A stretch of 64,000 bases of DNA. It comes from Peromyscus leucopus. Taxonomy: Eukaryota > Chordata > Mammalia > Rodentia > Cricetidae. Position 1 is the stretch's first letter, and every line of letters begins with the position of its first letter. The notes under the pieces were generated by a model, which was not told the DNA's origin, searched no databases, and saw only the letters and a list, made by a program, of their open reading frames with translations. A program made the translations under genes and the position numbers. Shown here in pieces: positions 33,769-43,383 of this stretch. The stretch is taken from positions 19,345,558 to 19,409,557 of the forward strand of contig NC_051074.1 in the NCBI RefSeq assembly GCF_004664715.2, in the 5' to 3' direction.

Positions 33769-34463
33769 AGAAACAGGTTTATGTTGTATTTATTTATCAT
33801 TTGGTCTGGTTTTATGTTTTTGGAGGTTTTTTTTTGTTTTGTAGTTTGTTTTTGTTTTGTTTTGTAGTGATGAAGCCAATCCCGGACCCTTGCCTGCTCC
33901 TCAGCTGCCCTATCAGGAACTGTATCTCTGGTTGACTTTTAGGTTAGAAGCAAGACCAGAGTTCTTCCATGTGTTTATGTCCCGTTCCACTAAATCTTCT
34001 GTAGTTTGTGTCCTTCTTAATGGGTGAAATTTAATATACCTAGCAGAAGAAATACAATCCATTTTTTATGTTTTAATACATTTTATTTGTTCTATACTGA
34101 GGTGATTTTTTTTTGCCATTGTAGCTGGTGTTTATAATATTTATCTACACAGTAAATATAAACTGACTTCCTTCCTTTTTTTCTCCCCTGCTCTTTCTTG
34201 GGGTGGTTTTAATCCGTTGCTGATGTTGCCTGGGAAGTTTCATATTTTGGTTCTGTTTTTTCAGTACTGACCTTCTGTTTATAACTTTGGGCCCAAATTA
34301 GTGAGCTCTCTGCTGAGTCAATCTCCCCTTTTCCTTGAACAACACAGAGGAATTCCAATGCTTTGTTTCTCTCCCTCCTGACTCTCTTCAGTTAAACATG
34401 TCGTTCTTATCTGGAACTATATTGTCCCTTAAAAGCGGGGCTTGAAACAACTGACGCTTGTTT
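33769..34463. other. No recognised feature
   Basis: T-rich with (TTTTG)n near 33830-33866. No element or exon assigned. Confidence 0.3.
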
Positions 34464-34479
34464 AAAGTTGCCCGGATGC

Positions 34480-34641
34480 GAGCCGGGCGGTGGTGGCGCA
34501 CGCCTTTAATCCCAGCACTCGGGAGGCAGAGGCAGGCGGATCTCTGTGAGTTCGAGGCCAGCCTGGGCTACCAAGTGAGTTCCAGGAAAGGCGCAAAGCT
34601 ACACAGAGAAACCCTGTCTCGAAAAACCAAAAAAAAAAAAA
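34480..34641 (+). repeat. B1 SINE (young) with 16-bp TSD
   Basis: Near-consensus B1 from GAGCCGGGCGGTGGTGGCGC to a 15-A tail, flanked by AAAGTTGCCCGGATGC (34464-34479 and 34642-34657). It contains GGAAAGGCGCAAAGC. Intact CpGs indicate recent insertion. Confidence 0.97.
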
Positions 34642-34696
34642 AAAGTTGCCCGGATGCTTGGCCTTGCTCCCACGTCGCGTTTGCTTCCTCTGGGTT

Positions 34697-35104
34697 TGTC
34701 TTAGAGTTTCTACTGCTGCGATGAAACACGGTGACCAGAAAGCAGGATGGGGAGGAAAGGATTCATTCAGCTTACACTTCCCCATCACTGTTCATCACTG
34801 AAGGACAGGAACTCACACAGGGCAGGACCCTGGAGGCAGGAGCTGATACAGAGGCCATGGAGGGATGCTGCTTACTGGCTTGTTCTCCATGACTTGCTCA
34901 GCCTGCTTTCTTCTAGAACCCAGGGCAACCCAGGGATGGCCCCACCCACTATGGTCTGGGCCCTCCCCACACCAATCACTAACCTTAAAAATGCCCTTCA
35001 GGCTTGTGTACAGACTGATCTTATGGAGGCATTTTCTTAATCAAGGTTTCCGCCTTTCAGATGACTTTATCCTGTGTCAAGTTGACATAAAACTATCCAG
35101 CACA
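34697..35104 (-). mobile_element. MaLR LTR (MT-type) with perfect 5-bp TSD
   Basis: Runs from TGTCTTAGAGTTTCTACTGC to 'gtcaagttgacataaaactatccagcaca' with GGGTT on both sides (34692-34696 and 35105-35109). Full-length solo LTR in reverse. Confidence 0.95.
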
Positions 35105-35154
35105 GGGTTCAATTACTTTTGCCTGAAAAAAAAAAAATGTTTTTTTATGCCCTG

Positions 35155-35545
35155 CTAGACTTTGACTGTGAAATGTCCTACAGGCCCCAGGGTTTGAAAC
35201 CTTTCCCCAGCTGGCGGCTTTGATGTGGGGAGTTGTAGAGCCTTTGGGGGTAGAGCCTAGGTGGGGAATATAGGATGCTAGGGGTGGAGCTTGAGGGCAA
35301 TAAGGCATCTCATCTTCCTCCCATAGCTTCTGTTTCCTGATCTGTGATGATGTGAGGAAAACCCCCCACCCCATGCTCCCGCCGCCACCAGGAACACCGC
35401 CAGCCTTCTTCACTGTGATGGACTGAAGCTGGTCCCTGAGCAGAGAAATCAGGCCAGATTTCACTACCTTACTCAGATCTTTGAGGTCGAATCCAAGGTG
35501 CCTTCTCTTATAAGATATACTGACATACACTCCACACTACCCCTG
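35155..35545 (+). mobile_element. MaLR-like LTR, old (possible)
   Basis: 'gactgtgaaatgtcctacaggccccaggg', 'cttcctcccatagcttctgtttcctgatctgtgatgatgtgagg' and 'cttcttcactgtgatggactgaag' follow the order of MLT1/ORR1-like LTRs, but the ends are not clear. Confidence 0.45.
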
Positions 35546-35962
35546 CCCACTCCCCCAGCCCCCGGAAAAGTTCCTGTCAATAAAACCATAGAAAGTGATT
35601 TTTTTTTATCACTTTGAAATTTCTGTAGCTACTGCATTCCCCGTTTATAGTTATGTAGACATTGCTTTTTTAGTACATATTACTCTTGAGGATCCATAAA
35701 AGTAAACTATAAGAAAAACGAATTGGCAAAAGCCATGATTCCCATGTCCTATACCACAGCCCCTGAGAGAGTCACAGGAAACCCACTGGAGTACCATGGG
35801 ATAGCTTGAATTTTTAAATGCCCTGGTATTTGACTTGTGTTAGCAATGGTACAAACACCAGAACAAATTTAGTCATAATTTCAACAGTGTCAGGCAGGTT
35901 GTATTGTTCTTGATAGGGTCATCTTTGGTGAATTTATCAGCATTTGCTGCAATCAAAAATAA

Positions 35963-36115
35963 TGCCATGCAGAGTGGCGCACACCTTTATTCCCAGTACT
36001 AGGGGGCAGAGACAGGTGGATCTCTGTGAGTTTGAGGCCAGTTTGGTCTACATAGTGAGCTCCAGGACAGGCAAAGCTACAAAGTAGGACCCTGTCTCAA
36101 AAAATCAAATCAAAC
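35963..36115 (+). repeat. B1 SINE
   Basis: 'atgcagagtggcgcacacctttattcccagtac' to 'gaccctgtctcaaaaaatc'. Forward, moderately diverged. Confidence 0.9.
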
Positions 36116-37008
36116 CAACAACAACAATAAGGAAGAAGATATAAACATGGCAACATCTGTTGTGATTCCAAGTTAAGGAAGTTGTTTGGTACCCAAGAAG
36201 CACAGCCATCCATTGGTAGGTAACCGTAGTTTTTTAACAATGAGATGAATATTTTTCAAATGACTAACATTGCTGCGCCTAACGTCTTGATGAATGAAAT
36301 GGTTAGGCATTTCTTTTGGCCTAGGAAGGATATGAAAAAGGTAGCAAGCCCCCAAAAACTCTAGAATCAAGAAAGTTTGGGAATCTATATGAAAGCAGTC
36401 CTAAAACCTTTTCAAGTTGATGGGCAGTTCTTCTGTATCACTAATTCAGAGTCCCCTACATCCATGTTTCACCTACACAGCATCAACCTCTATGCCCCAG
36501 ATGCATGGGTACCAATTTTTTCTTAAAGAGTGTTCCACTTTCCGTGGTTATATGGTTGTTTGTTTTGTTTTCCTACCCCACATAGGCTAAACATTTTGTC
36601 ACAGAAAAACACCCAAGGTGCTCAATGAAAGGTTTTTAAGCACTTTCCAGGACTCATGTTCTGCCAGTGGAGAGCTGACACTTGACAAGACTCAGCTCCA
36701 TTCACGGCACCAGAGAAAAAGGAATGTCAGCAGAAGGAACGCGGCGGAGCTTCAGCTTTTAACAGAGCATGCGCGCTTACATTCTGGCTTCAGATGGATG
36801 AAAACAGTGGGCGGGCTGCAACCCGCATCGGCAAACCAGTAAGATGTGGTCACATCGATCACACAGCACAGAAGGCGGAAGTGATGGACGTAAAATAAAG
36901 GAGCTTTGTAAACTTAAAGCACCATCGGTCGTTCTATTCTGGGACCTGGAAGAGGTATGGTTACAAAACACTGAAATGGAATCTACAATGTTTCAAAGTC
37001 GGAGCCCG
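36116..37008. other. Repeat-poor stretch with a CpG-richer patch
   Basis: No repeat seen. 36735-36860 has several CpGs (ACGCGGCGG, GCATGCGCGC, 'cccgcatcggc') against a CpG-poor background, though this is far too short for a CpG island. No exon recognised. Confidence 0.35.
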
Positions 37009-37082
37009 GGGGCTGGGGATATAGCTCAGTGGTGAAGCACTTGCCTCGTTTATTCAAGGCCCCAGGTTTCATCTCCACTAAA
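37009..37082 (+). repeat. ID SINE (tRNA-Ala derived)
   Basis: GGGGGCTGGGGATATAGCTC, AGTGGTGAAGCACTTGCCTC and 'aaggccccaggtttcatctcc' give the ID element with A and B box positions. Followed by an A-rich tail. Confidence 0.85.
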
Positions 37083-37231
37083 ACAAAATAAATAAAAGCA
37101 CAAGTTTCGATTGTTCGATTTCTTTGTACCCTTGAAGACCGGCCTGAGAGTGCCCAGCCATGTGCCTGCTGCCAGGCTAGAGTTTCTGGGGAAGCTGCAA
37201 TCCATCCATCATTCTTCAGTCCTCTTTTATT

Positions 37232-37422
37232 ATTTTTTTAGTTTATTTTTATTTTATGTGCATTGGTGTTTTGCCTGCATGTACATCTGTATGAGGGTAT
37301 CAGATCCCCTGGAAGTGGAGTTACAGGCAGTTGTGAGCTGCCATGTGGGTGCTGGGATTGAATCCCGATCCCCTGAAAGAGCAGCCAGTGGTCTTAACCA
37401 CTGAGCCATCTCTCCAGTTCCC
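37232..37422 (-). repeat. B2 SINE
   Basis: 'tttattttatgtgcattggtgttttgcctgcatgt' to GAGCCATCTCTCCAGTTCCC, reverse, near full length. Confidence 0.93.
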
Positions 37423-37644
37423 CACTACTTCCCGCCCCCCATCCTCTTTTCTATGCCTGATTCCAAAGTCATGGCCATAAATTCAAGTCATGTGCTTCTG
37501 ACCCTGTTATCATTCATAGTGTACCAAGGGTCCTTAGTAAAATTACAGTTCAGGGGAAGAAAGTGGCCTAGATATATGCAACAAATCCCTTACACATTTC
37601 ATTCTTAGAAAACACTTTAGGTTAGTAGATCAATTCACTGGTTT

Positions 37645-37765
37645 TGGTAAAAATAGCTCTGGATTACAAATCCTAACTACATCCTGTACTAGCTGTGTGA
37701 TTATGGGCTTCTCAGCCTGTTTCCTTGTCTCATGAAATAGGAATGATGGTGGTGTTTTCTGTTTT
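37645..37765 (+). repeat. MIR SINE
   Basis: 'agctctggattacaaatcctaactacatcctgtactagctgtgtgattatgggcttctcagcctgtttccttgtctc' tracks the MIR 5' and core regions in sense. Confidence 0.8.
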
Positions 37766-37771
37766 AAGAGT

Positions 37772-37912
37772 GTAATGAGGAGCCAGGAGTGTTGGCACAT
37801 ACCTCTAATGCCAGCACTTGAGAGGCAGAGGCCGATGGATCTCTGTGAGTTCCAGGCCAGCTTGATCTACATAGTGAGTTAGACAGCCACAGCTATAGTT
37901 AAACCCTGTCTT
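37772..37912 (+). repeat. B1 SINE
   Basis: GAGCCAGGAGTGTTGGCACA to 'taaaccctgtcttg', forward. A TG/G-rich tail leads directly into the following LTR. Confidence 0.9.
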
Positions 37913-37935
37913 GTGTGTGTGGGGGAGGGGGAGGG

Positions 37936-38418
37936 TGGTATTGTGTTCCTCAAAATATTGTGTACCTTAATAAACTTATCTGGGGTCAGAGAACAGAAAA
38001 GCCACTAGTTAGGCAGTGGTAGCACATGCCTTTAATTCTAGCATTCCAGAGGCAGCAATCCATGTGTTCAAGGATACAGCCAGGCATGGTGACTCACGCC
38101 TTTAATCCCAGAAAGCCAGCCTTTAATCCCAGAGAGTGGTGGTAGAAAGCAGAAAGATATATAAGGCGTGAGGACCAGAAACTAGAAGCATTTGGCTGGT
38201 TCAGTATTTGGCTGGTTAAGCATTTAGGCTTTTAAGCAACAGAGAGCCACTGGGATGAGGACACAGAAGCTTCCAGTCTGAGGAAACAGGACCAGCTGAG
38301 GAATTGGCAAGGTGAGATAGCTGTGGCTTGTTCTGTCTCTCTGATCTACCAGCATGGACCCCAATAACTGGCCTTGGGTTTGATTTTATTAATAAGAACT
38401 TTTAAGATTCCTGCTACA
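37936..38418 (+). mobile_element. ERV 5' LTR (RMER17-like, class II)
   Basis: TGGTATTGTGTTCCTCAAAA to CCTGCTACA. It pairs with 39708-40219: long stretches are identical, with a few substitutions and a deletion of about 25 bp near 38060. Contains a SINE-like module ('ggtagcacatgcctttaattc') and an AATAAACTTATC near the start. The first about 5 bases of the LTR are missing relative to the 3' copy. Confidence 0.9.
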
Positions 38419-38420
38419 TC

Positions 38421-38433
38421 TGGCGCCCAACGT
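38421..38433 (+). other. Retroviral primer-binding site (tRNA-Lys type)
   Basis: TGGCGCCCAACGT begins two bases after the LTR's terminal CA and matches the first 13 bases of the lysine-tRNA-type site used by many class II ERVs. Bases beyond this differ. Confidence 0.8.
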
Positions 38434-38618
38434 TCGTGTTACAAATTCATGAAAAAGCTGTTTGCCTGTGGCCTTGTGAGCCCCAGCTCAGGCCCAAGCT
38501 ACACTCAGCCAGTTGTGGTGGCACACGCCAGTAGGATTTGCTGAAGGAGACAGAGGCAGGAGGATCCCGAGTTTGAGGCCGGCCTAGGAGGCTTGGGAGA
38601 AGCTTTGGCCTGGACTGA

Positions 38619-38927
38619 GCCACAAACAGTGGTGGGACCATGGAAGCAGTGGCTACTGCTCCACATTGCCAGCTCCTTCTCATTGTGTTGGTGACTGCGA
38701 TGATGCTGCTACCTGGGACGAAGGGTTTACCACTGCTGGTTCAGAGAAGAATCGCCAGGACCATCGTGTTACAAGAAAGCATCAGCAAAGGTCAGTTTGG
38801 AAAAGTTTGGCAAGACAAATGGTGGGGAGAAATTGTTGTGAAGATTTTCTGTTGTAGGGAAGAATGTCCATGGTTCAGAGAGACAGACATTTATCAGACT
38901 GTGATTGCTCCAAACCACAGAGTAGGC
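38619..38927 (+). pseudogene. TGFBR1: TGFBR1 exon-skipped processed fragment inside an ERV
   Basis: From 38640 the reading frame encodes the TGF-beta type I receptor signal peptide (MEAVATAPH... to LLPGT, residues 1-27) and passes at 38724 straight into the start of the kinase domain ([19 protein letters not shown], then a P-loop KGQFGKVW and VVKIF with the catalytic lysine). Near 38903 (after EIYQTV) it jumps to the activation-segment motif IAPNHRVG. The GCCACA...GGTGGGACC before the ATG matches the end of the receptor's 5' UTR. From memory of the gene, exon 1 ends after one base of a codon and exon 4 begins with the last two bases of Gly192; the join GGT fits exactly, so exons 2-3 (ligand-binding, membrane and most of the GS region) are spliced out. 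The later jump is inside exons. The frame stays open to 39020. Missing the C-lobe and HRD loop, it cannot be a kinase. Confidence 0.88.
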
Positions 38928-39690
38928 AAAAAAAAAAAAAAAAGTCTGCATGGAACCATGACCACACCTAACAGCAACTTTGAAATCTTCAAAAGGACTA
39001 TGGTAAAGCCATTAAGCTGATTAACACCAAGGAAAAATCTGCTTTGGACTACAAACTGCTTAGGACAATTTTGAGATGGCTAGCTGAGATGATCTAGCCT
39101 GACAGACTACTTGAACAAGGACTTGAAACAAGCCCTGAACTTTCCTATTATGCAGAGACTGGACAAATGATACAGAACTTGACAATTAACCCAAAAATTT
39201 TCTTTTCAAGATTCCCTAAAGATATCTTCACCCCTAGAAAGCAAAAAGAAAAAGAGAATAAGATATGAGATAGATCATTGAATCTACTCTGAGAAAAATG
39301 ATAAAGAAATAATAGGATAAATAGGTAGATCACTAAATCTACACTGAAAAGAAAAAGGGGAAGATATAAAAATGACAAAAGGTAGACTACTAAATCAATT
39401 ATGAAAAGAAAAAAGAGAATATGGTTATGATAAGATAAAAAGGGAGATTATGGGATCTACTTTTAAAAAGAAACTATTTGTTTTAAATAAGATAAGTAAT
39501 GAAAAATTTTTGGTCTGAGTTTATCAGATGTTACTGGACTGGACATTGTTAATATATATAGTGGAGTTTCTATCTGAATCTGTCAAATGTTAATGGACTA
39601 GACAACAATAATGTAATTTTTGGCTGTATATATTGTATATACTTATTGGATAGTTTTTCTTGTATTAGTTATAAGCTTTCTTTAATTTTA

Positions 39691-39707
39691 GACAAAAAGA
39701 GAGGAAA
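39691..39707 (+). other. Polypurine tract of the 3' LTR
   Basis: GACAAAAAGAGAGGAAA lies immediately before the TGTGGTGG start of the 3' LTR, the expected position for plus-strand priming. Confidence 0.75.
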
Positions 39708-40218
39708 TGTGGTGGTATTGTGTTCCTCAAAATATTGTGTACTCTACTCTAATAAACTTATCTGGGGTCAGAGAACAGAAAAGCCACTAGTTAGGCAATG
39801 ATAGCACACGCCTTTAATCCTAGCATTCCAGAAGCAGAAATCCATCTGGGATCTCTGTGAGTTCAAGGCCACATTGGAAACAGCCAGGCATGGTGACTCA
39901 CGCCTTTAATCCCAGAAAGCCAGCCTTTAATCCCAGAGAGTGGTGGTAGAAAGCAGAAAGATATATAAGGCGTGAGGACCAGAAACTAGAAGCATTTGGC
40001 TGGTTCAGTATTTGGCTGGTTAAGCATTTAGGCTTTTAAGCAGCAGAGAGCCATTGGGATGAGGACACAGAAGCTTCCAGTCTGAGGAAACAGGACCAGC
40101 TGAGGAATTGGCAAGGTGAGATAGCTGTGGCTTGTTCTGTCTCTCTGATCTACCAGCATGGACCCCAATAACTGGCCTTGGGTTTGATTTTATTAATAAG
40201 AACTTTTAAGATTCCTGC

Positions 40219-40219
<1 letters not shown>
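39708..40219 (+). mobile_element. ERV 3' LTR (RMER17-like, class II)
   Basis: Starts TGTGGTGGTATTGTG, ends GATTCCTGCT where a TG repeat begins. The terminal TACA seen in the 5' copy is lost. The few substitutions against 37936-38418 suggest a fairly recent insertion. No clean target duplication can be seen because both flanks are TG-rich. Confidence 0.9.
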
Positions 40220-40257
<38 letters not shown>

Positions 40258-40280
40258 CTATGTGTGTGTGTGTATGTCTA

Positions 40281-40320
<40 letters not shown>
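40220..40320. repeat. (TG)n/(TATG)n microsatellite
   Basis: TG runs interrupted by TATG and TCTA units directly after the 3' LTR. Confidence 0.95.
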
Positions 40321-40322
<2 letters not shown>

Positions 40323-40689
40323 CAGTGTGTTTGTATCAATGAGGACAAATGAGATCAAGTGCATGTCCCAGTGCTTAGCTTATTTGCACATTTAACTGTC
40401 AAAAAGACCAGGACGTTCTAGGTCACCTGAGACATCTTTGGAAACTTTGGAATTGTTTCTCCCTCTCTTGTCTAAAATTATTTAGAATTCTTCATGGACA
40501 GTCAGGGAACACAATCATGTGTAGAATCATATGTGTGGCCTTTAACCAACTCCTACACAACTGTCTCCCTGGCCTACGCCACTGACTTATTTTTCCAGAC
40601 CCAGACCCACACCTTCTGAAATCTGGCTTCTACCCTGACCTACTGAAACCATTCTGCAGCCACATTTCCATTCTGCAGCCACGTTTCTA
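40321..40689. other. No recognised feature
   Basis: May include diverged L2. A short direct repeat 'cattctgcagccac' occurs at 40650 and 40670. Confidence 0.3.
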
Positions 40690-41075
40690 AATGTCCTTTA
40701 GATTCTGTCACTGCTTAGACCAAACCCTCTCCAAAGATCTCCCCATTGCACTGTCAATGAAACTCAAATACAGCACACAGGTTTTCCAGATCTGACGTGC
40801 TACCTCATCCCCTACCATGACTGTACCCATCACTCCATTCCAGTCACTCACCTGCCTTCTGTTCCCTCAGCACAGCCACCCAGGGTCACTGTGAGGACAG
40901 TTTTCTGTGCATCGCAACTTTCACTCTGATACTGGTCTTGTTCATCGGTGTGACTGAATGAATCCTCACTCTACCCCAGCTACAGCCTTCAGACTGGAAA
41001 AGCCGTGAGGACATTGTTTGTTCTCGGGCTCCAGTGCCTAAAGCCTATCTTGCATTCTATAAACTGACAAACTAT
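40690..41075 (+). repeat. L2 LINE 3' region
   Basis: 'ctctccaaagatctccccattgcactgtcaatgaaactcaaatac', CTACCTCATCCCCTACCATG, 'cattccagtcactcacctgccttctgttcc' and 'gctccagtgcctaaagcctatc' follow the L2 consensus order in sense. Confidence 0.8.
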
Positions 41076-41274
41076 AAACAAGCATGTTCTACTTAAGTAC
41101 CAGAAAAATAGAATTATATGTACCTGTTGGCTGTACAGTTCTTTAGAGGTGGCGATCTTTAAGCGATAAGTAATAATATGGAAGACTAGAACAATCCTAT
41201 CTACATATTAACAGGCTGGATTTTTAGAAAGTCAAATAATGTTTTGTCAACTTTCTTCACTAGTTTTTTTTTTC

Positions 41275-41281
<7 letters not shown>
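41076..41281. other. No recognised feature
   Basis: Nothing assigned. Confidence 0.3.

Positions 41282-41339
<58 letters not shown>
41282..41339. repeat. (TC)n microsatellite
   Basis: About 29 uninterrupted TC units at the tail of the following reverse B1. Confidence 0.97.
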
Positions 41340-41342
<3 letters not shown>

Positions 41343-41352
41343 TCTCTTTGAC

Positions 41353-41494
41353 TTTTCAAGACAGGGTTTCTCTGTGTAGCCCTGGCTGTCCTGGAACTCA
41401 CTCTACAGACCAGGCTGGCCTCAAACTCACAGAGATCCACCTGCCTCTGCCTTCCGAGTGCTGGGATTAAAGGTGTGCACTACCACCATCTGGT
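41353..41494 (-). repeat. B1 SINE
   Basis: TCAAGACAGGGTTTCTCTGT to 'gtgtgcactaccaccatctgg', reverse. Carries the 'agccctggctgtcctgg' version, so it is a different B1 subfamily from the GGCGCAAAGC copies. Confidence 0.93.
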
Positions 41495-41564
41495 TCATTC
41501 ATTTCTTTCATCTAAGAGATTTTCTGGTAGATAGTGAAAGATTTGCTTGTATTTGTGTACACAG

Positions 41565-41985
41565 TACATTTTAAATATAATTTCTTTATTAATTCTTTGG
41601 GATTTTCATATCATGCACCCTAATTCCACTCACCTTCCAGTGCCCCTTATCCTCTCCTCACCCCCAAAAGAAAATTAAAAAAAAAAAAAAACAAAGCAAG
41701 AAACAAACAAACAAAAAAAACCACACTTTTTCGATTTTCCATCTTTCCTGCCTCTCCAACACCTCTTCATTCCTCCTGGTGGCATTGGGGGCCGGGTGTG
41801 TCACACAGTAGACCCTTTGGTCCAATCAGCTTAACTAGCAAACGTTCATTACAGTGAGTCATTGATCTGGTTCAAGACCTCTGGTTTCTGATACAATCAT
41901 CACCACTGGATCCTCACCAAAACTCCTCTGGGACATCCCACAGCTGCCCTGAGTACATTTCTAAGGACTGGTATTCATTCATAAT
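41565..41985 (-). mobile_element. Rodent L1 3' UTR fragment
   Basis: 'ttctttattaattctttgggattttcatatcatgcaccc', an A/CAAA-rich stretch, then 'gatctggttcaagacctctggtttctgatac' and 'ctcctctgggacatcccacagctgcc' are L1 3' UTR landmarks in antisense. Confidence 0.65.
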
Positions 41986-42131
41986 TTGAATATGTGAGAA
42001 TCACTTGATTGTTGTGGCATAACTAATATGCTCTTCCAGGACAGTATGTTTTAGATGGCAGATATTGTTCTGCCAACGTGGCCACAAATGTATAGATTCC
42101 TCTGTCTTTTCTCCCTCTGTCTCTCTGTCTC

Positions 42132-42132
<1 letters not shown>

Positions 42133-42184
<52 letters not shown>

Positions 42185-42267
42185 TGTATGTGTGTGTGTA
42201 TATGTGTGTGTATGTGTGTGTATGTGTGTGTATGTGTGTGTATGTGTGTGTATGTGTGTGTATGTGT

Positions 42268-42300
<33 letters not shown>
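42133..42300. repeat. (TG)n with regular TATG interruptions
   Basis: 168 bp of TG with TATGTGTGTG units repeating at about 10-bp spacing in the middle and pure TG at both ends. ORFs over it (runs of Cys-Val or Thr-His) are artefacts. Confidence 0.98.
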
Positions 42301-42301
<1 letters not shown>

Positions 42302-42739
42302 CTTGACCTCCCTTCCTCCCTCGCTCCTTCCCAAACTCCTCTCACTTCCCTTCCCTCTCTCGACACACCTTTTCCTCTCTTTTCTCCCTCGGCCCCTCCA
42401 CTTGTTACCCATAGAGAAAGCGTCAGTTTGAAGTCGACATACTTTGAGCTCTTAAACTGGTCTCTGGATCAGATCTCTTCTGCTGACACCCGTGCTGGGC
42501 GGGAGGGATGGTAATCTCACCACCTAAACTCCTGGTCCCTTCCCCCTCAGGCCAAGACCTGAAGAGTGAGCCCTGGCCTCTTAGCACCAGGAATGCTAAA
42601 GGGAAAAACAGGCTGAGGACTGGGCGTGGGGTGGTCAGCTCCAAAGATCCCACCTCCCCACAACATTTACGTATTTTCCTTCCTGAGAGAGAACACTCCT
42701 GTGAACCTGAATGACAGCCCCTCCCCCATCCGCTCTCCT
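42301..42739. other. No recognised feature
   Basis: Pyrimidine-rich at 42301-42400, then unassigned. Confidence 0.3.
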
Positions 42740-42925
42740 CCAGCCTGGCAGACAGGAGAGCCCAAATCTCACAGTCCAGCAGTCTGGCTAGAAGGGTGAT
42801 CTCCAGGTTCCATAAGAGGCTCTGTCTCAAAACAATAAGGTGGAGAACAATAGAGGAAGACATCCACCATCAAATGTTGGCCTCCAAGCACATCCACCCA
42901 AACATGTGCGCAGACATAACCCCTC
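42740..42925 (+). repeat. RSINE1/B4 SINE 3' part
   Basis: 'gatctccaggttccataagaggctctgtctcaaaacaataaggtggagaacaatagaggaagacatcc' and 'tggcctccaagcacatcc' match the 3' half of RSINE1/B4. Confidence 0.75.
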
Positions 42926-42931
42926 CCCCCA

Positions 42932-43352
42932 TGCTGGCTTGTGTTATGTCAACTTGACACAAGCCAGAGTTATCAGAGAGGAGGGAGCCTCACCTGAGAA
43001 AACGCCTCCAGGAGATCTGGCCATGGGAAAGCCTGAAGGGCATTTTCTTAGTAATTGATGTAGGAGAGTCCAGCCTGTTGTGGGTGGTGCCATCCCCAGG
43101 CTGGTGGTCCTGGATTCTATAAGAAAGCAGGCTGAGCAAACCATGAGAAGCAAGCCATGAGGAGCAAGCCAGTAAGCAGCAATCCTCCGTGGCCTCTGCA
43201 TCAGCTTCTGCCTCCAGTTTCTGCCCTGCTTGAGTTCCTGTCTTGACTCCTTTTGAACTGTGATGTTGAGGCATAAACTGAATAATCATTTCCTCTCCAA
43301 GTTGCTTTGGTCATGGTATTTCCCCATAATAATAGTAACCCTAACTAGGACA
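42932..43352 (+). mobile_element. MaLR LTR (MT-type)
   Basis: TGCTGGCTTGTGTTATGTCA, 'acttgacacaagccagagttatcagagaggaggg', 'ctggtggtcctggattctataagaaagcaggctgagc' to CCTAACTAGGACA. Full length. An AC repeat (43351-43383) grows from its 3' end and hides any target duplication. Confidence 0.92.
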
Positions 43353-43383
43353 CACACACACACACACACACAAACACACACAC

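Larger units (their letters stand above)
38419..39707 (+). mobile_element. Interior of a short two-LTR retroelement
   Basis: Only about 1.29 kb lies between the LTRs, far too short for gag-pol-env, and no such peptide is seen. In order: a primer-binding site, a B1/7SL-like fragment (about 38505-38585), a TGFBR1-derived segment (38619-38927), an A run (38928-38943), a stretch ending in degenerate repeats ('tagatcattgaatctac' at 39271, 39326, 39383 and 39446) and a polypurine tract. It would need another element's enzymes to move. Confidence 0.8.

Noticed and set aside
36735..36860. CpG-island promoter
   Set aside because: The CpG-richer patch is only about 125 bp, with no first exon or promoter motifs around it.
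38928..39010. Continuation of TGFBR1 past the A run (weak similarity of the peptide NFEIFKR to the receptor)
   Set aside because: Only about 18 bp agree moderately, and the following text looks like ERV interior. Not included in the pseudogene call.
38640..39020. A functional TGFBR1 gene
   Set aside because: It lacks introns, the ligand-binding and membrane regions, and the catalytic C-lobe, and sits inside an LTR element. It is a derived fragment, not the gene.
42001..42514. ORFs with long Cys-Val or Thr-His runs (also near 7100, 8406, 18089, 46688, 50289, 52084)
   Set aside because: Translations of TG/CA or AG microsatellites. Low complexity only.
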